Shown here: in pieces, positions 5,791 through 15,100 of the stretch
Layout: the number at the start of each line of letters is the position of its first letter
How positions within the stretch are numbered: the first letter of the stretch is position 1
NCBI GenBank assembly: GCA_034505235.1
Contig: JAPDQY010000127.1
Span: 1 to 16,707 of the forward strand
Length of the DNA stretch: 16,707 nt
Source of the DNA: Coneutiohabitans thermophilus
GTDB taxonomy: Bacteria > Zhuqueibacterota > Zhuqueibacteria > Zhuqueibacterales > Zhuqueibacteraceae
Reading direction: 5' to 3'
The notes under the pieces: generated by a model
What the model was told of the DNA's origin: nothing
The model's input: only the letters and a program-made list of their open reading frames with translations
Database searches by the model: none
Translations under genes and position numbers: made by a program

Positions 5791-7950
5791 TCAGTGAAAA
5801 TCAGCCGGCTTGAATCCCGCCAGGCGCATGGCGTTGCCGATCACCGCCAGTGTCGCGCCCATGTCGCCACACAGCACCGCAATGACCAGCGTCGTCCACC
5901 CCGGAAACACTGCCAGTCCAAGCGCCAGCTTGAGCACCAGCGAAGTCCACACGTTTTGTTTGATGATTCGGCGCGCCCGCCGGCTCAGTGTGATGAGATA
6001 AGGCAGCCTGCCCAGGTCATCGCCCATCAGCGCGATGTCCGCGGTTTCGAGCGCGGCATCGCTGCCGGCGGCGCCCATGGCAATGCCGACTTCCGCCGTC
6101 GCCAGTGCCGGCGCATCGTTGATGCCATCGCCCACCATGGCCACTTTGCCGAATTGCGCCTGCAGTTTCCTGATCTCATCAACCTTGGCTTCGGGCAGCA
6201 ACTCGGCACGCGACTCTGCCAGACCGGCCGCCCGCGCAATCGCGCGCGCGGTGAGGGCATTGTCGCCCGACAGCATGATCGTCTCGAGGCCGAGCCGGTG
6301 AATCTCCGCCACCACGGCGCCGGCATTTTCCCGCAGCCGGTCCGCCACCGCGATGATGCCGGCTATTTCATAATCGCTGCCAATCAGCATGGTGGATTTG
6401 CCCTGGGCGTGCAGCTCCTGCAATTGCGCCAGCGTCAGCGCGTCCGGCTCACCGGCGAACATTTCGGCCGCGCCGATGCGATATTGCGCGCCATTGATGC
6501 GGCCCTGCAAACCCCGGCCCGCCGTGTTTTTGAATTCTGACACCAAATGACGCGGCAGGCCGGCGGCAGCCTGCAGAATGGCCTGTGCGATGGGATGCTC
6601 GCTGCGCTGCTCGAGTGAAGCGGCAAGCTGCAACAGCTCCGCCCGGGAGAGGCCGTTGCGGGGCAGCACGTCGGTCACCACCAGCCGGCCGCTGGTGAGC
6701 GTGCCGGTTTTGTCGAAAGCCATGACCCGCACCTGTGCCATGTTCTCCAGGTGGATGCCACCCTTGATCAACACGCCGTTGCGTGCCGCGCCGGTGATCG
6801 CCGAAATCACCGCCACCGGGGTGGAGATCACCAGCGCACAGGGACAGGAAATCACCAGCAGGGTCAGCGCCTTTTCAAACCACAGCTTGAAATCGCCGTG
6901 GAAAAACAGCGGCGGCACGATGGCAATCCCCACAGCCAGCAGCACCACTGCGGGCGTGTAAACGCGGGCGAACCGGTCGATGAACTTGGCACTCGGCGCC
7001 TTTTGGTTCTCCGCTTCCTCGACCATTTCGATGATGCGCGACAGCGTGGTGTCCTGCGCCGGCCGGGTGATGCGAATTTCGAGATACCCCTGCTCGTTGA
7101 GGCTGCCGGCATAGACTTCATCGCCCGGCCGCTTGTCGAGCGGCATGGATTCGCCGGTGATCGGCGACTGGTTGACACTGGAGGCCCCGGCCACCACCAC
7201 ACCATCGAGCGCAATGCGCTCGCCCGGCCGCGCAATGATGGTCTCCCCCACCCTGACTTCATGCACGTCAACCGTCTGCTCGCGGCCCTCGCGCATGACC
7301 GCCGCCTGCGCCGGGGCAATTTGCGTGAGGTATCTGAGCGAGCGGCGCGCACGTTCCACCGCGTAACCCTCCAGGAGCTCCGCCAGCGAATACAAAAAGG
7401 CCAGGCTGGCAGCTTCGACGTACTCCCCGATCAAAATGGCGCCGGCGATGGCCAGCGTCATGAGAAAGTTGATGTCCAGCGCCAGCAGGCGCACCGCCCG
7501 CAGCCCCTTGGGCGCAAAATGCCAGGCGCCGGCAAGCAGGGCCAGCAGCAAAACCGGCGTGGCAACATGAAATGTGAGACCGAAAATATCCAGGAAGGCT
7601 GCGCGGGCGAAAAAATCGACCAGCAAACCGATCCCCAGCAGCACACCGGAAAGGGCCACCGCCGCAACCTCGGGTGTTTGCCAGAAGGGGGCACGCGCTT
7701 CGTGTTGGACGCGGCGGTGTTCATGTTTGACCTGAAAACCGGCGCTTTCAATGCGCTCTTTGATGCGCGCCAGGTTTTGCCGGCTTTTGTCGAAACTGAC
7801 TTTGACCCTGCCGTTCGCAAAATTGACGGCAACGGAATCGACCCCCGGCATCTGCGTGACCGCGGATTCGATCGTGCGGGCACAGCCGGCGCAATGCACG
7901 CCGGCCACCGTGATCTCTTCGTGCGTGAGTGTGTCGGTCGCTTTGTCCAT
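5791..7950 (-). CDS. zntA: P1B-2-type Zn2+/Cd2+/Pb2+-exporting ATPase
   Basis: An inner-membrane pump that uses ATP to expel divalent soft metals; 719 residues from ATG 7950. The N-terminal heavy-metal-associated domain carries GVHCAGC (CxxC at 20-23). The core has TGES (265-268, actuator), the membrane metal site CPC (369-371), the phosphorylated DKTGT (D413), the EHP of the nucleotide domain (451-453) and GDGINDAP (607-614). Lys674 in 'SLVLKLALG' and Asp696 in 'LCGDMGAT' match the TM7 Lys and TM8 Asp that define the Zn/Cd/Pb class rather than the copper class. A longer reading to 8034 overlaps the regulator gene. The start at 7950 has AAGGTG upstream and lies 4 bp after the regulator's stop, so the two are co-transcribed and probably translationally coupled. 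Whether Zn or Cd/Pb is the main substrate cannot be told from sequence. Confidence 0.95.
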   Translation of the reverse strand: MDKATDTLTHEEITVAGVHCAGCARTIESAVTQMPGVDSVAVNFANGRVKVSFDKSRQNLARIKERIESAGFQVKHEHRRVQHEARAPFWQTPEVAAVALSGVLLGIGLLVDFFARAAFLDIFGLTFHVATPVLLLALLAGAWHFAPKGLRAVRLLALDINFLMTLAIAGAILIGEYVEAASLAFLYSLAELLEGYAVERARRSLRYLTQIAPAQAAVMREGREQTVDVHEVRVGETIIARPGERIALDGVVVAGASSVNQSPITGESMPLDKRPGDEVYAGSLNEQGYLEIRITRPAQDTTLSRIIEMVEEAENQKAPSAKFIDRFARVYTPAVVLLAVGIAIVPPLFFHGDFKLWFEKALTLLVISCPCALVISTPVAVISAITGAARNGVLIKGGIHLENMAQVRVMAFDKTGTLTSGRLVVTDVLPRNGLSRAELLQLAASLEQRSEHPIAQAILQAAAGLPRHLVSEFKNTAGRGLQGRINGAQYRIGAAEMFAGEPDALTLAQLQELHAQGKSTMLIGSDYEIAGIIAVADRLRENAGAVVAEIHRLGLETIMLSGDNALTARAIARAAGLAESRAELLPEAKVDEIRKLQAQFGKVAMVGDGINDAPALATAEVGIAMGAAGSDAALETADIALMGDDLGRLPYLITLSRRARRIIKQNVWTSLVLKLALGLAVFPGWTTLVIAVLCGDMGATLAVIGNAMRLAGFKPADFH

Positions 7951-7954
7951 CGCT

Positions 7955-8371
7955 TCACACCTTTGCAGCTTTGACACGCGGCTGCCGGCCCCGGGCCTGA
8001 ACCCGCCGGCTTTCCGCCACATGCGCGGCGGCAACTTTGATCAGGCGCTCGATGTGCTCGTCATCCAGGGAGTAATATGCCATCTTGCCGGCGCGGCGAT
8101 ATTTCACCAAACGCACCGCGCGCAGAAAACGCAGATGATGGGAAACCGCCGGCCGGGTGACGCCCAGCAGGCTGGCAAGATCGCAGACGCACAACTCGGT
8201 GCGTTGCAGCGCCAGAATGATCTTGAGACGCATGGGATCGCTCAAGACCTTGAAAATCTCCGCGAGCCGGGTGATGCGGTGATGACCGGCAATTTTGGCG
8301 GCGGCTTTTTGCACCCGCGCCTGATCGACATATTCGATCTCGCAAACCGCGTGGCGGTCTTCGGAAAACAT
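7955..8371 (-). CDS. ArsR/SmtB-family metal-sensing repressor
   Basis: A winged-helix dimer expected to sit on its own promoter and leave when Zn2+ or Cd2+ binds; 138 residues. ATG 8371 is chosen because GGAG lies 6 bp before it; a TTG at 8383 in the same frame has no such site. The recognition region is 'DLASLLGVTRPAVSHHLRFL' (64-83). Both known metal sites appear intact. The alpha3N site is ELCVCD (C61, C63, D64) with H7/C10 near the N-terminus. The alpha5 site is D104, H106, H117, E120, with the same spacing as in SmtB. By family knowledge, alpha5 senses zinc while alpha3N favours Cd/Pb/Zn as in CadC and ZiaR. First gene of the operon with the ATPase. The basic tail (RGRQPRVKAAKV) is extra. 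Confidence 0.95.
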   Translation of the reverse strand: MFSEDRHAVCEIEYVDQARVQKAAAKIAGHHRITRLAEIFKVLSDPMRLKIILALQRTELCVCDLASLLGVTRPAVSHHLRFLRAVRLVKYRRAGKMAYYSLDDEHIERLIKVAAAHVAESRRVQARGRQPRVKAAKV

Positions 8372-8384
8372 GCGCCGCTCCAAT

Positions 8385-8423
8385 GATTAAACGAACGTTG
8401 AATCGTAAAATAGCCGTTTAATC
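8385..8423 (-). promoter_or_regulatory. Operator/promoter of the metal-resistance operon
   Basis: A near-perfect palindrome, GATTAAACG-AA-CGTTGAATC (8385-8404), has the short 2-bp centre typical of SmtB/CadC 12-2-12 operators. A third half-site, CGTTTAATC, follows at 8415-8423 and is the exact reverse complement of the first. On the minus strand a plausible promoter overlaps it: TTGCGA, 16 bp, TATTTT. One half-site falls between these boxes and the main palindrome lies just downstream, before the GGAG ribosome site. This placement fits autorepression; binding is inferred. Confidence 0.65.
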
Positions 8424-8577
8424 GAATTTCGCAAGCACTTTTTGGCGGCAGGGCGGCATGGTGCGGCGCAAACACCCCGTTCCACTCGCGGGCGCACCGG
8501 CGGGAGATCACACGCCGCCGCGGACAGGGACAGCATTTCCCCGCACGCCGGCCGGGCGCTCGCACTCTGCCGGCGGC

Positions 8578-9744
8578 TCAAAGTTCTCCCTCCGGCACGA
8601 TGCCCGCGCGGAATTTGGCCACCTGCTCCGCCGTAAACGGCCGCGCAAACAATACACGCTCCTGCGCAGAGGCACGGAACAAATGCAAAATGTAATGCAT
8701 GCGCTGCTGCAGGTCGCACCAATCGCCCGCAGCACAATTGCTGCTGCCCGGTGTGCAGGGATCATATTGCCGCACGAATTCCGCAAGCGGTGTATGGGGG
8801 TTGTCGATGAAGACGGGCGGCACCGGCGCCTCCAAATTGTCTCCCAACGACAGCACGACATGAGGCAGCGCCAAAACCATCATCGCTTTGGTGACGGCTT
8901 CGCGGGTGAGAGCGGCCGCGGCGTCATGCACCCGCTTCGCCAGCCAGCCAACCAGCAGGACGAGCGGCCGGTGCGTACAGCCTCGCCACTGGTGCGCGCG
9001 TGGAAAAAACGCACGCAGCAGTCGAACGCCCAGCTCCGCCGCCGTGACCAGCGGCGCCTCCACGGCGGCGACGATTTGCGGCTGCAGGCGGATTTGCTCA
9101 TGCAAACCGATTTTTAAATTGGCGAGTAAAATCCAGGCAGCCTGCGCCGCCTTGTCCGTCTCCTGGCGCTGCTGTTGATAGTGCGTGAAGGCCTGTTTCA
9201 AATAATCCTGCCCGTCCGGCGGCGGGCCGGCGCGAAGCGCATTGACGAACGCGAGCAACGCCGGGGAATCGGGGTGGGCATCGGCGGGCACAGTCGTGAG
9301 GAAGCGTGCGAACTCCCGGCCGATCTCGGCAAAGACCTTTAAATTGCCCGTGGCAACGGCCGCGCTCGCCCGCTCGAAAGCGTCAAAGGGCTTGTGAATC
9401 GCGGCAACGGCCCTGCCCAGTCTGGTGTCGGGCTCGAACAGACCCTTGCGCAACAGCATGCGATAACAGGCTTGCAAGGGCGCCAGCCAGCGCGCCGGCT
9501 CGCCGAGCTTCCTGTGGAAGTGTGCGAACAGGTCTTCGCCGCGTATCGTGCTGCCGGCCTGGCGCGAAGCCCAGGTTGCGAACGTGCACCAGTTGGCCGC
9601 GTCGCCGGTGCGGTCGCGCATCGCCTGCGACAGGTCCGCATAGCATTCGGTGATTTCCAGATTGCGGATCACGCGATTGCGGATCGCGACGATGCGGTCT
9701 ACTTCGGCGGGACGGACAGACGACTGAGCGATGGCTGCCTGCAT
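8578..9744 (-). CDS. Conserved-looking hypothetical protein, function unknown
   Basis: 388 residues from ATG 9744, chosen because GGAGG lies 4 bp upstream; the frame runs on to 9867 but that extension looks non-coding. There is no signal peptide or membrane segment, so it is probably cytoplasmic. The sequence is Ala-rich and predicted mostly helical. Two regions look constrained: the N-terminal 'NLEITECYADLSQAMRDR' followed by NWCTFATWASRQAGSTIRGE (51-70), and a C-terminal part with 'FIDNPHTPLAEFVRQYDPC', a Cys-containing 'NCAAGDWCDLQQRMHYILHL' and 'ARPFTAEQVAKFRAG'. I associate the WCTFATWAS pattern with uncharacterised proteins in other bacteria, but cannot name a family or activity. It lies on the same strand as the metal operon and upstream of it, but 207 bp and a separate promoter intervene, so co-function is not implied. 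Confidence 0.75.
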   Translation of the reverse strand: MQAAIAQSSVRPAEVDRIVAIRNRVIRNLEITECYADLSQAMRDRTGDAANWCTFATWASRQAGSTIRGEDLFAHFHRKLGEPARWLAPLQACYRMLLRKGLFEPDTRLGRAVAAIHKPFDAFERASAAVATGNLKVFAEIGREFARFLTTVPADAHPDSPALLAFVNALRAGPPPDGQDYLKQAFTHYQQQRQETDKAAQAAWILLANLKIGLHEQIRLQPQIVAAVEAPLVTAAELGVRLLRAFFPRAHQWRGCTHRPLVLLVGWLAKRVHDAAAALTREAVTKAMMVLALPHVVLSLGDNLEAPVPPVFIDNPHTPLAEFVRQYDPCTPGSSNCAAGDWCDLQQRMHYILHLFRASAQERVLFARPFTAEQVAKFRAGIVPEGEL

Positions 9745-9900
9745 TGCGCCTCCCTGTCTTCGTGGCCTGGAGCGATTGCCCGCGGTGGCTGGGCGGGCCT
9801 TCAAGCAAGCCCGATCAACTGCCAACTGTCGCGGCCCTGCTGACGACACGCCGCCTGACGTGGGCACGCTCCGGCGGGTCGGCCTCGCCGCCGCGCGCGA

Positions 9901-11916
9901 TCACCGCAACAACAGCAGCCTTCCCACGCGGCTGTGCGCCCCGGCTTGCAAGCGGTACACAGAGATGCCCGAGGGCAGTGCTTCGCCATGATCGTCCCTG
10001 CCCTGCCATTGCACCACATGCCTGCCCGGTGCTTGCATGCCGCGAACCAGCTCTTTAACGGGCTGACCCAGCACATCGTAAATGGTCAACACCACTGCCA
10101 CGCGCTCGGGCAAATCGTAGGTAATCCGGGTGGCGGGCTTGAAAGGATTGGGATGATTGGGATAAAGGCGAAATGCGGCCGGCAGCGCGCCGGGATTTTC
10201 CGCACCCGCCACTGCTGGCGAGACAGTGAAGCGCAATGGCCGCAGGTTCCGTGTCGCGACCCTGCCATCGCTCACGGTCACCTGCCAGGCATAGGAACGG
10301 CCGGGCTTGAAAAACTTGCTGCCGTCGAAATCGAGGAACGTCGTGTTGATCGTGGTGAATGTGGTGTCGACGCCACCGGCGCCACTGATGATCAGTGAAT
10401 AAATGAGCGTATCGTCATCGACATCGTGCGCGACCTGCCACGGAAAGTGGATCGGCGCGTGCAGCGACGTCAGCGTGTCACGATCCGCCGGCGTCAACAG
10501 CGCGAAGGCACCCGCTGCATCATTGATCAGAACCACGGACACGTTGAACGCCAGTGAGTCACTGCCGAGCGCATTGCCGGCGTGCACACGCACGAGATGG
10601 CTGCCATTGTCGGGATCATCCGGCAGCCAGGTGATGACACCGGTCTCGGCGTTGATTGCCATGCCGGGCGGTGCCGCACGCAGTGAAAACACGGGGACGG
10701 GATTTCCCAGGGCATGCACCTGAAGTTGATATGCCTTTTCTTCAAAAATGACATGATCGCGCACTGCGCTCAGGAGTGGTGCCGCATCTCCGACTGTGAA
10801 GCGATGCCTGTGCTCCACCCCGGCATATTCTGCGATAAATTGCCAGACGCCGGCCGGGGCCGATGCCGGCAGAGTGTAAGACCAGTATCAATACGAGGCG
10901 GCATGAAATGGCGCGGGAGAAATGTGCTGCCACTGCAGGAGGGTCGAGCCATCCGGCCGTGTCACCCGAAAATGACTGGTCGCGCTATTGACCCGATCAC
11001 GATAGTAGATGACAAAGTAAATCGTTTGCCCGGGCAGAAAACTGCTGCTGGCGTTGGTCACCTCCGGATTGGGGCAGCCTCTGAAATCCGGCGGGGCCGA
11101 GTGCGTCATCAGCGCATTGATGGCCGTGTGTGTCATAGTAGAGCCGCTATTCCAGCCACCAGGAAGTCGTGGTGGTCGGGTTGCAAGGTCCGGCGCAGGG
11201 ATCAATCAGTTGACCGCTGGCGTCATGCAACTCGAAGTGCAGATGCGGGCCGGTGGAATTGCCCGAGCTGCCGACCAGACCCACATATTCGCCCGCCCCC
11301 ACCCGCTCGCCCACGCTCCTGGGCGTGAGCGAGTTGCTCTTCATGTTCCCGTACCAGGCAATTGAACCGTCACCGCGCTCGACATACACCGCCTTCCATG
11401 CCCCGCCGCCGAAGCTGCAATTGCGGTCGAACTGCCCGTCTTGCTTGAGGACGATCACGTCCTCGGCGGCGGCCACGATTGCCACCGCATTCTCATCCAT
11501 CTTCTTCCACATGAACGGCCACAGGAAATAATCGATCCCCTGATGGTTGGACCCGCTCGCCAGATCGTAGCTGCGCGTGCCGCAGTTGTAATCCCGCAAC
11601 TGATTGGGAAAGGCGGAATCGAGATCGACGAAATTCGAGACGCCGTGATAGCCGTAATCGATCAATGTCGGCGCCGCCTGCAACGGCCACGCCCGCTTCA
11701 CCATTTGTTGTGAACGCTTCGGCAAGTTGAGCCGGGCGCGGCTGCGCGCGATCTCCGCCTGAATCTCCCGGCGCTGTGCCTCAGTCAGGCACGGTTGCTC
11801 GCGTGCGGGGAATACACGCCGAAGCCCATGTCGCCCATTTGTGCGAAAAGCGGCGCGGCGGACAAGAGGCACAACGGCAGCGATGACAGAATCCGCGTCA
11901 GAATCAAACCTCGCAT
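9901..11916 (-). pseudogene. Decayed secreted M23 metallopeptidase with C-terminal sorting-type domain
   Basis: Reading leftward from ATG 11916, a good signal peptide (MRGLILTRILSSLPLCLLSA…LFAQ) runs into a frameshift near 11808-11820. The continuing frame gives 'REQPCLTEAQRREIQAEI' and an M23 lysostaphin-type domain with NHQGIDYF and GPHLHFEL. In YGNM (codon 11345-11347) an Asn replaces the usual catalytic His of YGHM. The frame then meets TAG at 11147-11149. A second frameshift follows at the (AC)4 run (11126-11133). The sequence goes on as 'AINALMTHSAPPDF…QTIYFVIYYRD' until an in-frame TGA at 10888-10890, placed where Trp fits (SY*YWSYTLPAS). The remainder has an Ig-like repeat region ('MAINAETGVITWLPDDPDNG') and the end 'YPNHPNPFKPATRITYDLPE…LGQPVKELV'. 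Five changes in one ancestral gene indicate loss of function. Fragments might still be translated, and local sequencing error is the alternative. Confidence 0.85.
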
Positions 11917-12122
11917 GTAGTGGCTGAAAGATCACATCGATCCGCGCCACAAGCATTGGACCGCAGGTTTGCAGCTATCACACCAGCCACCTGCCGGTGC
12001 CGGCACGCCGGAGGCTGCGGCCGGCCACCGCTCAACAGGATGGGCCTGCCCGTCGGCAGCCTGTTCCGGCACGGCCGCGGCAAAATCGGGCACAAGGCTG
12101 GCATGTGCCCCGGCGGATGGCC

Positions 12123-12143
12123 CTGGCGGGTGGCACCCGCCAG
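12123..12143 (-). terminator. 21-bp perfect hairpin downstream of the amylase gene
   Basis: CTGGCGGGT-GGC-ACCCGCCAG: a perfect 9-bp stem with a 3-nt centre, 46 bp past the amylase stop on the minus strand. No T-run follows, so it may be a transcript-end stabiliser or a rho-type site. The rest of 11917-12189 shows no gene. Confidence 0.4.
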
Positions 12144-12189
12144 AGCGCGCCCGGTGGTGGCATTATTTATCCACAACAAGCGGTGTGTG

Positions 12190-15100
12190 CTACTTGGCGA
12201 GCAACATCTTCCTGGTCAGCACCACTTTATCCGCCTGGAGGCGATAAAGATACACCCCACTCGCAACCTGCCCGCCCTCGCTGTCGCGGCCATCCCAAAC
12301 CACCGTGTGCGCGCCGGCAGCGACTTCCGCATCAACCAGCGTCCGCACCACCTGCCCGAGCATGTTGAAAATCTGCAGCGTGACACGACCGGGTTGTGGA
12401 ATTTGGTAAGTGATCGTCGTCGTCGGATTGAATGGGTTCGGATAGTTGGCCAGCAATTCATAAGCCGTCACGGGTGCCGTCGCGACCTCTGCATCAGCCG
12501 GCGCTGCCTGCTTCACCACGCCGAGTGCGCCGTAATAGGCAATTTGCGTTTTGTCGCCGCCGGAAGCAGCGGAGGAAGTTTCGGCATCCAAAGAGTAGAG
12601 ACGGCTGTTGCTCGGCAGATTGACCGTCATCGCGGTGACCACGTCCGAAGCCGCCGAGCTGGTCATCACACCGGTGCGGTAGATGCGTGGCACATACGAG
12701 CCGCTCGAGCCGGTGAAGCCGGCGAGATAAAGCCGCTGCGTGTTTGCATTCCACGACACGTCCCAAACCGACATGCCGCTCGGCAGGCCGCTGCTCGCGA
12801 CCGATGAGAAGGTTGTGCCATTGGTGGTTTGATAATATTTCGAGGAGCTGCCGACCGCATAGCCCCAGGTGCTGTTGATCATTGTGATGCTGTAAAAAGG
12901 CGAGGCGGTCGCAGTACCGCTCCAGGTCGGCGAGGCGCTGGTGCCGTTGCTGGTGAAGTAGATGCTGTTGCCGCCGGTGGCATACGTGCCGCAAATGTAG
13001 ACGATATCCGCCGTCACAACATCGATGCCGTAAAACGCCGTCGATGATGACGTACTGGTGCTGCCCATCGTGCCGCCGTCAATGCGCGTCCAGGTCGCAC
13101 CGCCATCGGTGGAGCGCACCACGCGCACGCGTCGCGAGCCGGAAGTGACGTAACCGACGGCATAGAGCGTGTTGCCGATGCCATCGACTTTGCGCCAAAT
13201 CGGCGTTGGTGACATGCTCGGCGCCACCGAAACCCACGAACTGCCGCCATTTGTCGTGCGGCGAATGGTGTTGCTCGCGCCGACCACCACCACCGTATTG
13301 GCATCGACTGCCTTGACGCCGTACAAAGCGTTCGACGTGCCGCTCGTCACTGCACTCCAGTTGAGACCGCCGTTGGTGGTTTTTGCAATCTTGCCGCTCG
13401 TCGCCACCGCCCAACCCGTGTCTTTGTCGAGCATGTCAACTTCGTTGAACGTGTAAGTTGAACCCAAACCACTGACCCCGGCTTGCGCCCAACTGCCGCC
13501 ATCCTCCACCCACACCGCATAGCTGCGCGCCGGCAGTTCGAGATACACCTGACTGCTGACATTAACGGTCAACACAGCGGTGGTGGAATTGCCTACAACA
13601 TCGACCAGCGTCGCGCCAACCGGCAAGCTCGTAGTGTTGACGCCATGCGTGACTTTGAGCTGCTCGCCGGCAAAGTTGATGGCGACGATCACATCGCGTC
13701 CGGAAACCGCGCCGCGCAATTGATAAAGCAGCGTCGTGTTGGGATAGCCGCCGGTGTAGGTGGCGCTGTAGGGTGTGCCGATGCGGCTGAGATAATCGCG
13801 GCTGCTCGCGCCATAGATGTAATTCCTGTGAATCTCGATGAGCTGGTCGATTTTGCCTTTGAGACTGCTGTAGTAATCCGGATAGAACACACTGGCCACG
13901 CCGAGCTGGTTGTTGGTGAGCGTGTAGGCGTAGGCGAGAATCGGATCGTTGTCCACCGGCTGGCCGGGATCGCGAAAGTCGTGATTGTTGACGAAGGTCA
14001 CCGCATAATCGCCGCTCACGCCCTGGGCATCGACAATGCTGGAGGTGAACACATGGCGCGCATCATAGCCATAAAGATCACAGGCCTTCTCCAGGGCATC
14101 GCGCAGCGCGAAATCGAACACCCGCGGCTTGATCGCAGCCTGCGTGCCGGCATCCATGTAACTCTTCACATCATCCACCCAGTCTTTGAGGATGTAGGAG
14201 TTCGAATCGAACCATTCACCCACCACCATGCCGGGATCCATGCCATTCGCGTGCAAATTATCGAGCAGGTCGCCGACGAATTGCGGCGTGAAATGCTTGA
14301 CCGCATCCATGCGCAAACCGCGAATGCCGACGTTGCTCCACATCCAGCGCGTCCACGCAAACAACGTATCGCGCGTGCTCGGCACGGTTTGATCATAATC
14401 GTAGAAAAAGTACATGTAATCCCAATCGCCGCAGAGACAGGTGGGATTGCCGTTGGGTTTGAAATTGGTGTGATTCATGTCGCCGCGGCCGCTGGGCATG
14501 CTGGTGAAATCGGTGTAGGTTTGATACTTGATCGCGCTTTGATGATTGCTGCCGTTGTACCAAACTTCATACACGTAATGATCGGTGTAGCCGCTGGAGT
14601 TGCTGGTGTAGATCCAAATCGTGTCGCCGGCGGCGTTGAAATCGCTGCTGCCGAGCGTGAGCGCGAACTCGTCGATTTTGCAGCCGAGCGCGTCGATGTT
14701 GGCCTGCATGTCGATGCCCAACGCGATCACATTGTTCGGCTCACCGCAGCCGCCGCCGCCGTTCGGCTCGGATTCATTTTGCGGCGGCTGGCCCTGATAG
14801 CCGACGACATTGGTTTGCATGTAAATCTTGTAGGGCTTGTTGTAAAAATTGGAATGCTCGGAGGCGGATTTGAATTTGAAATAATATGTGCCCGTGCCGC
14901 GGCCGGTGGCGCCGCCGATGGGCAAAATGCAGCGATAGCGATCCGAAGGATAGGGTTGATCGCCGGCATTCACTTTCGCGGCAGTGTAGTTTTCAATCCA
15001 GCCTTCGACAGAAGGATTGTTTTCCGCCTTGCCGCCGTCACGGTGGTTGTAAATCATGTCCGCGACAGCCTTGATGCCATAGGTGTTGAAAGTGGCGAGG

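Noticed and set aside
6751..7974. 407-codon open frame opposite the metal ATPase
   Set aside because: Antisense shadow; the ATPase reading is unambiguous.
10888..10890. Selenocysteine insertion at the in-frame TGA
   Set aside because: Trp, not Cys, fits the position, no SECIS-like stem was evident, and the same gene carries other inactivating lesions.
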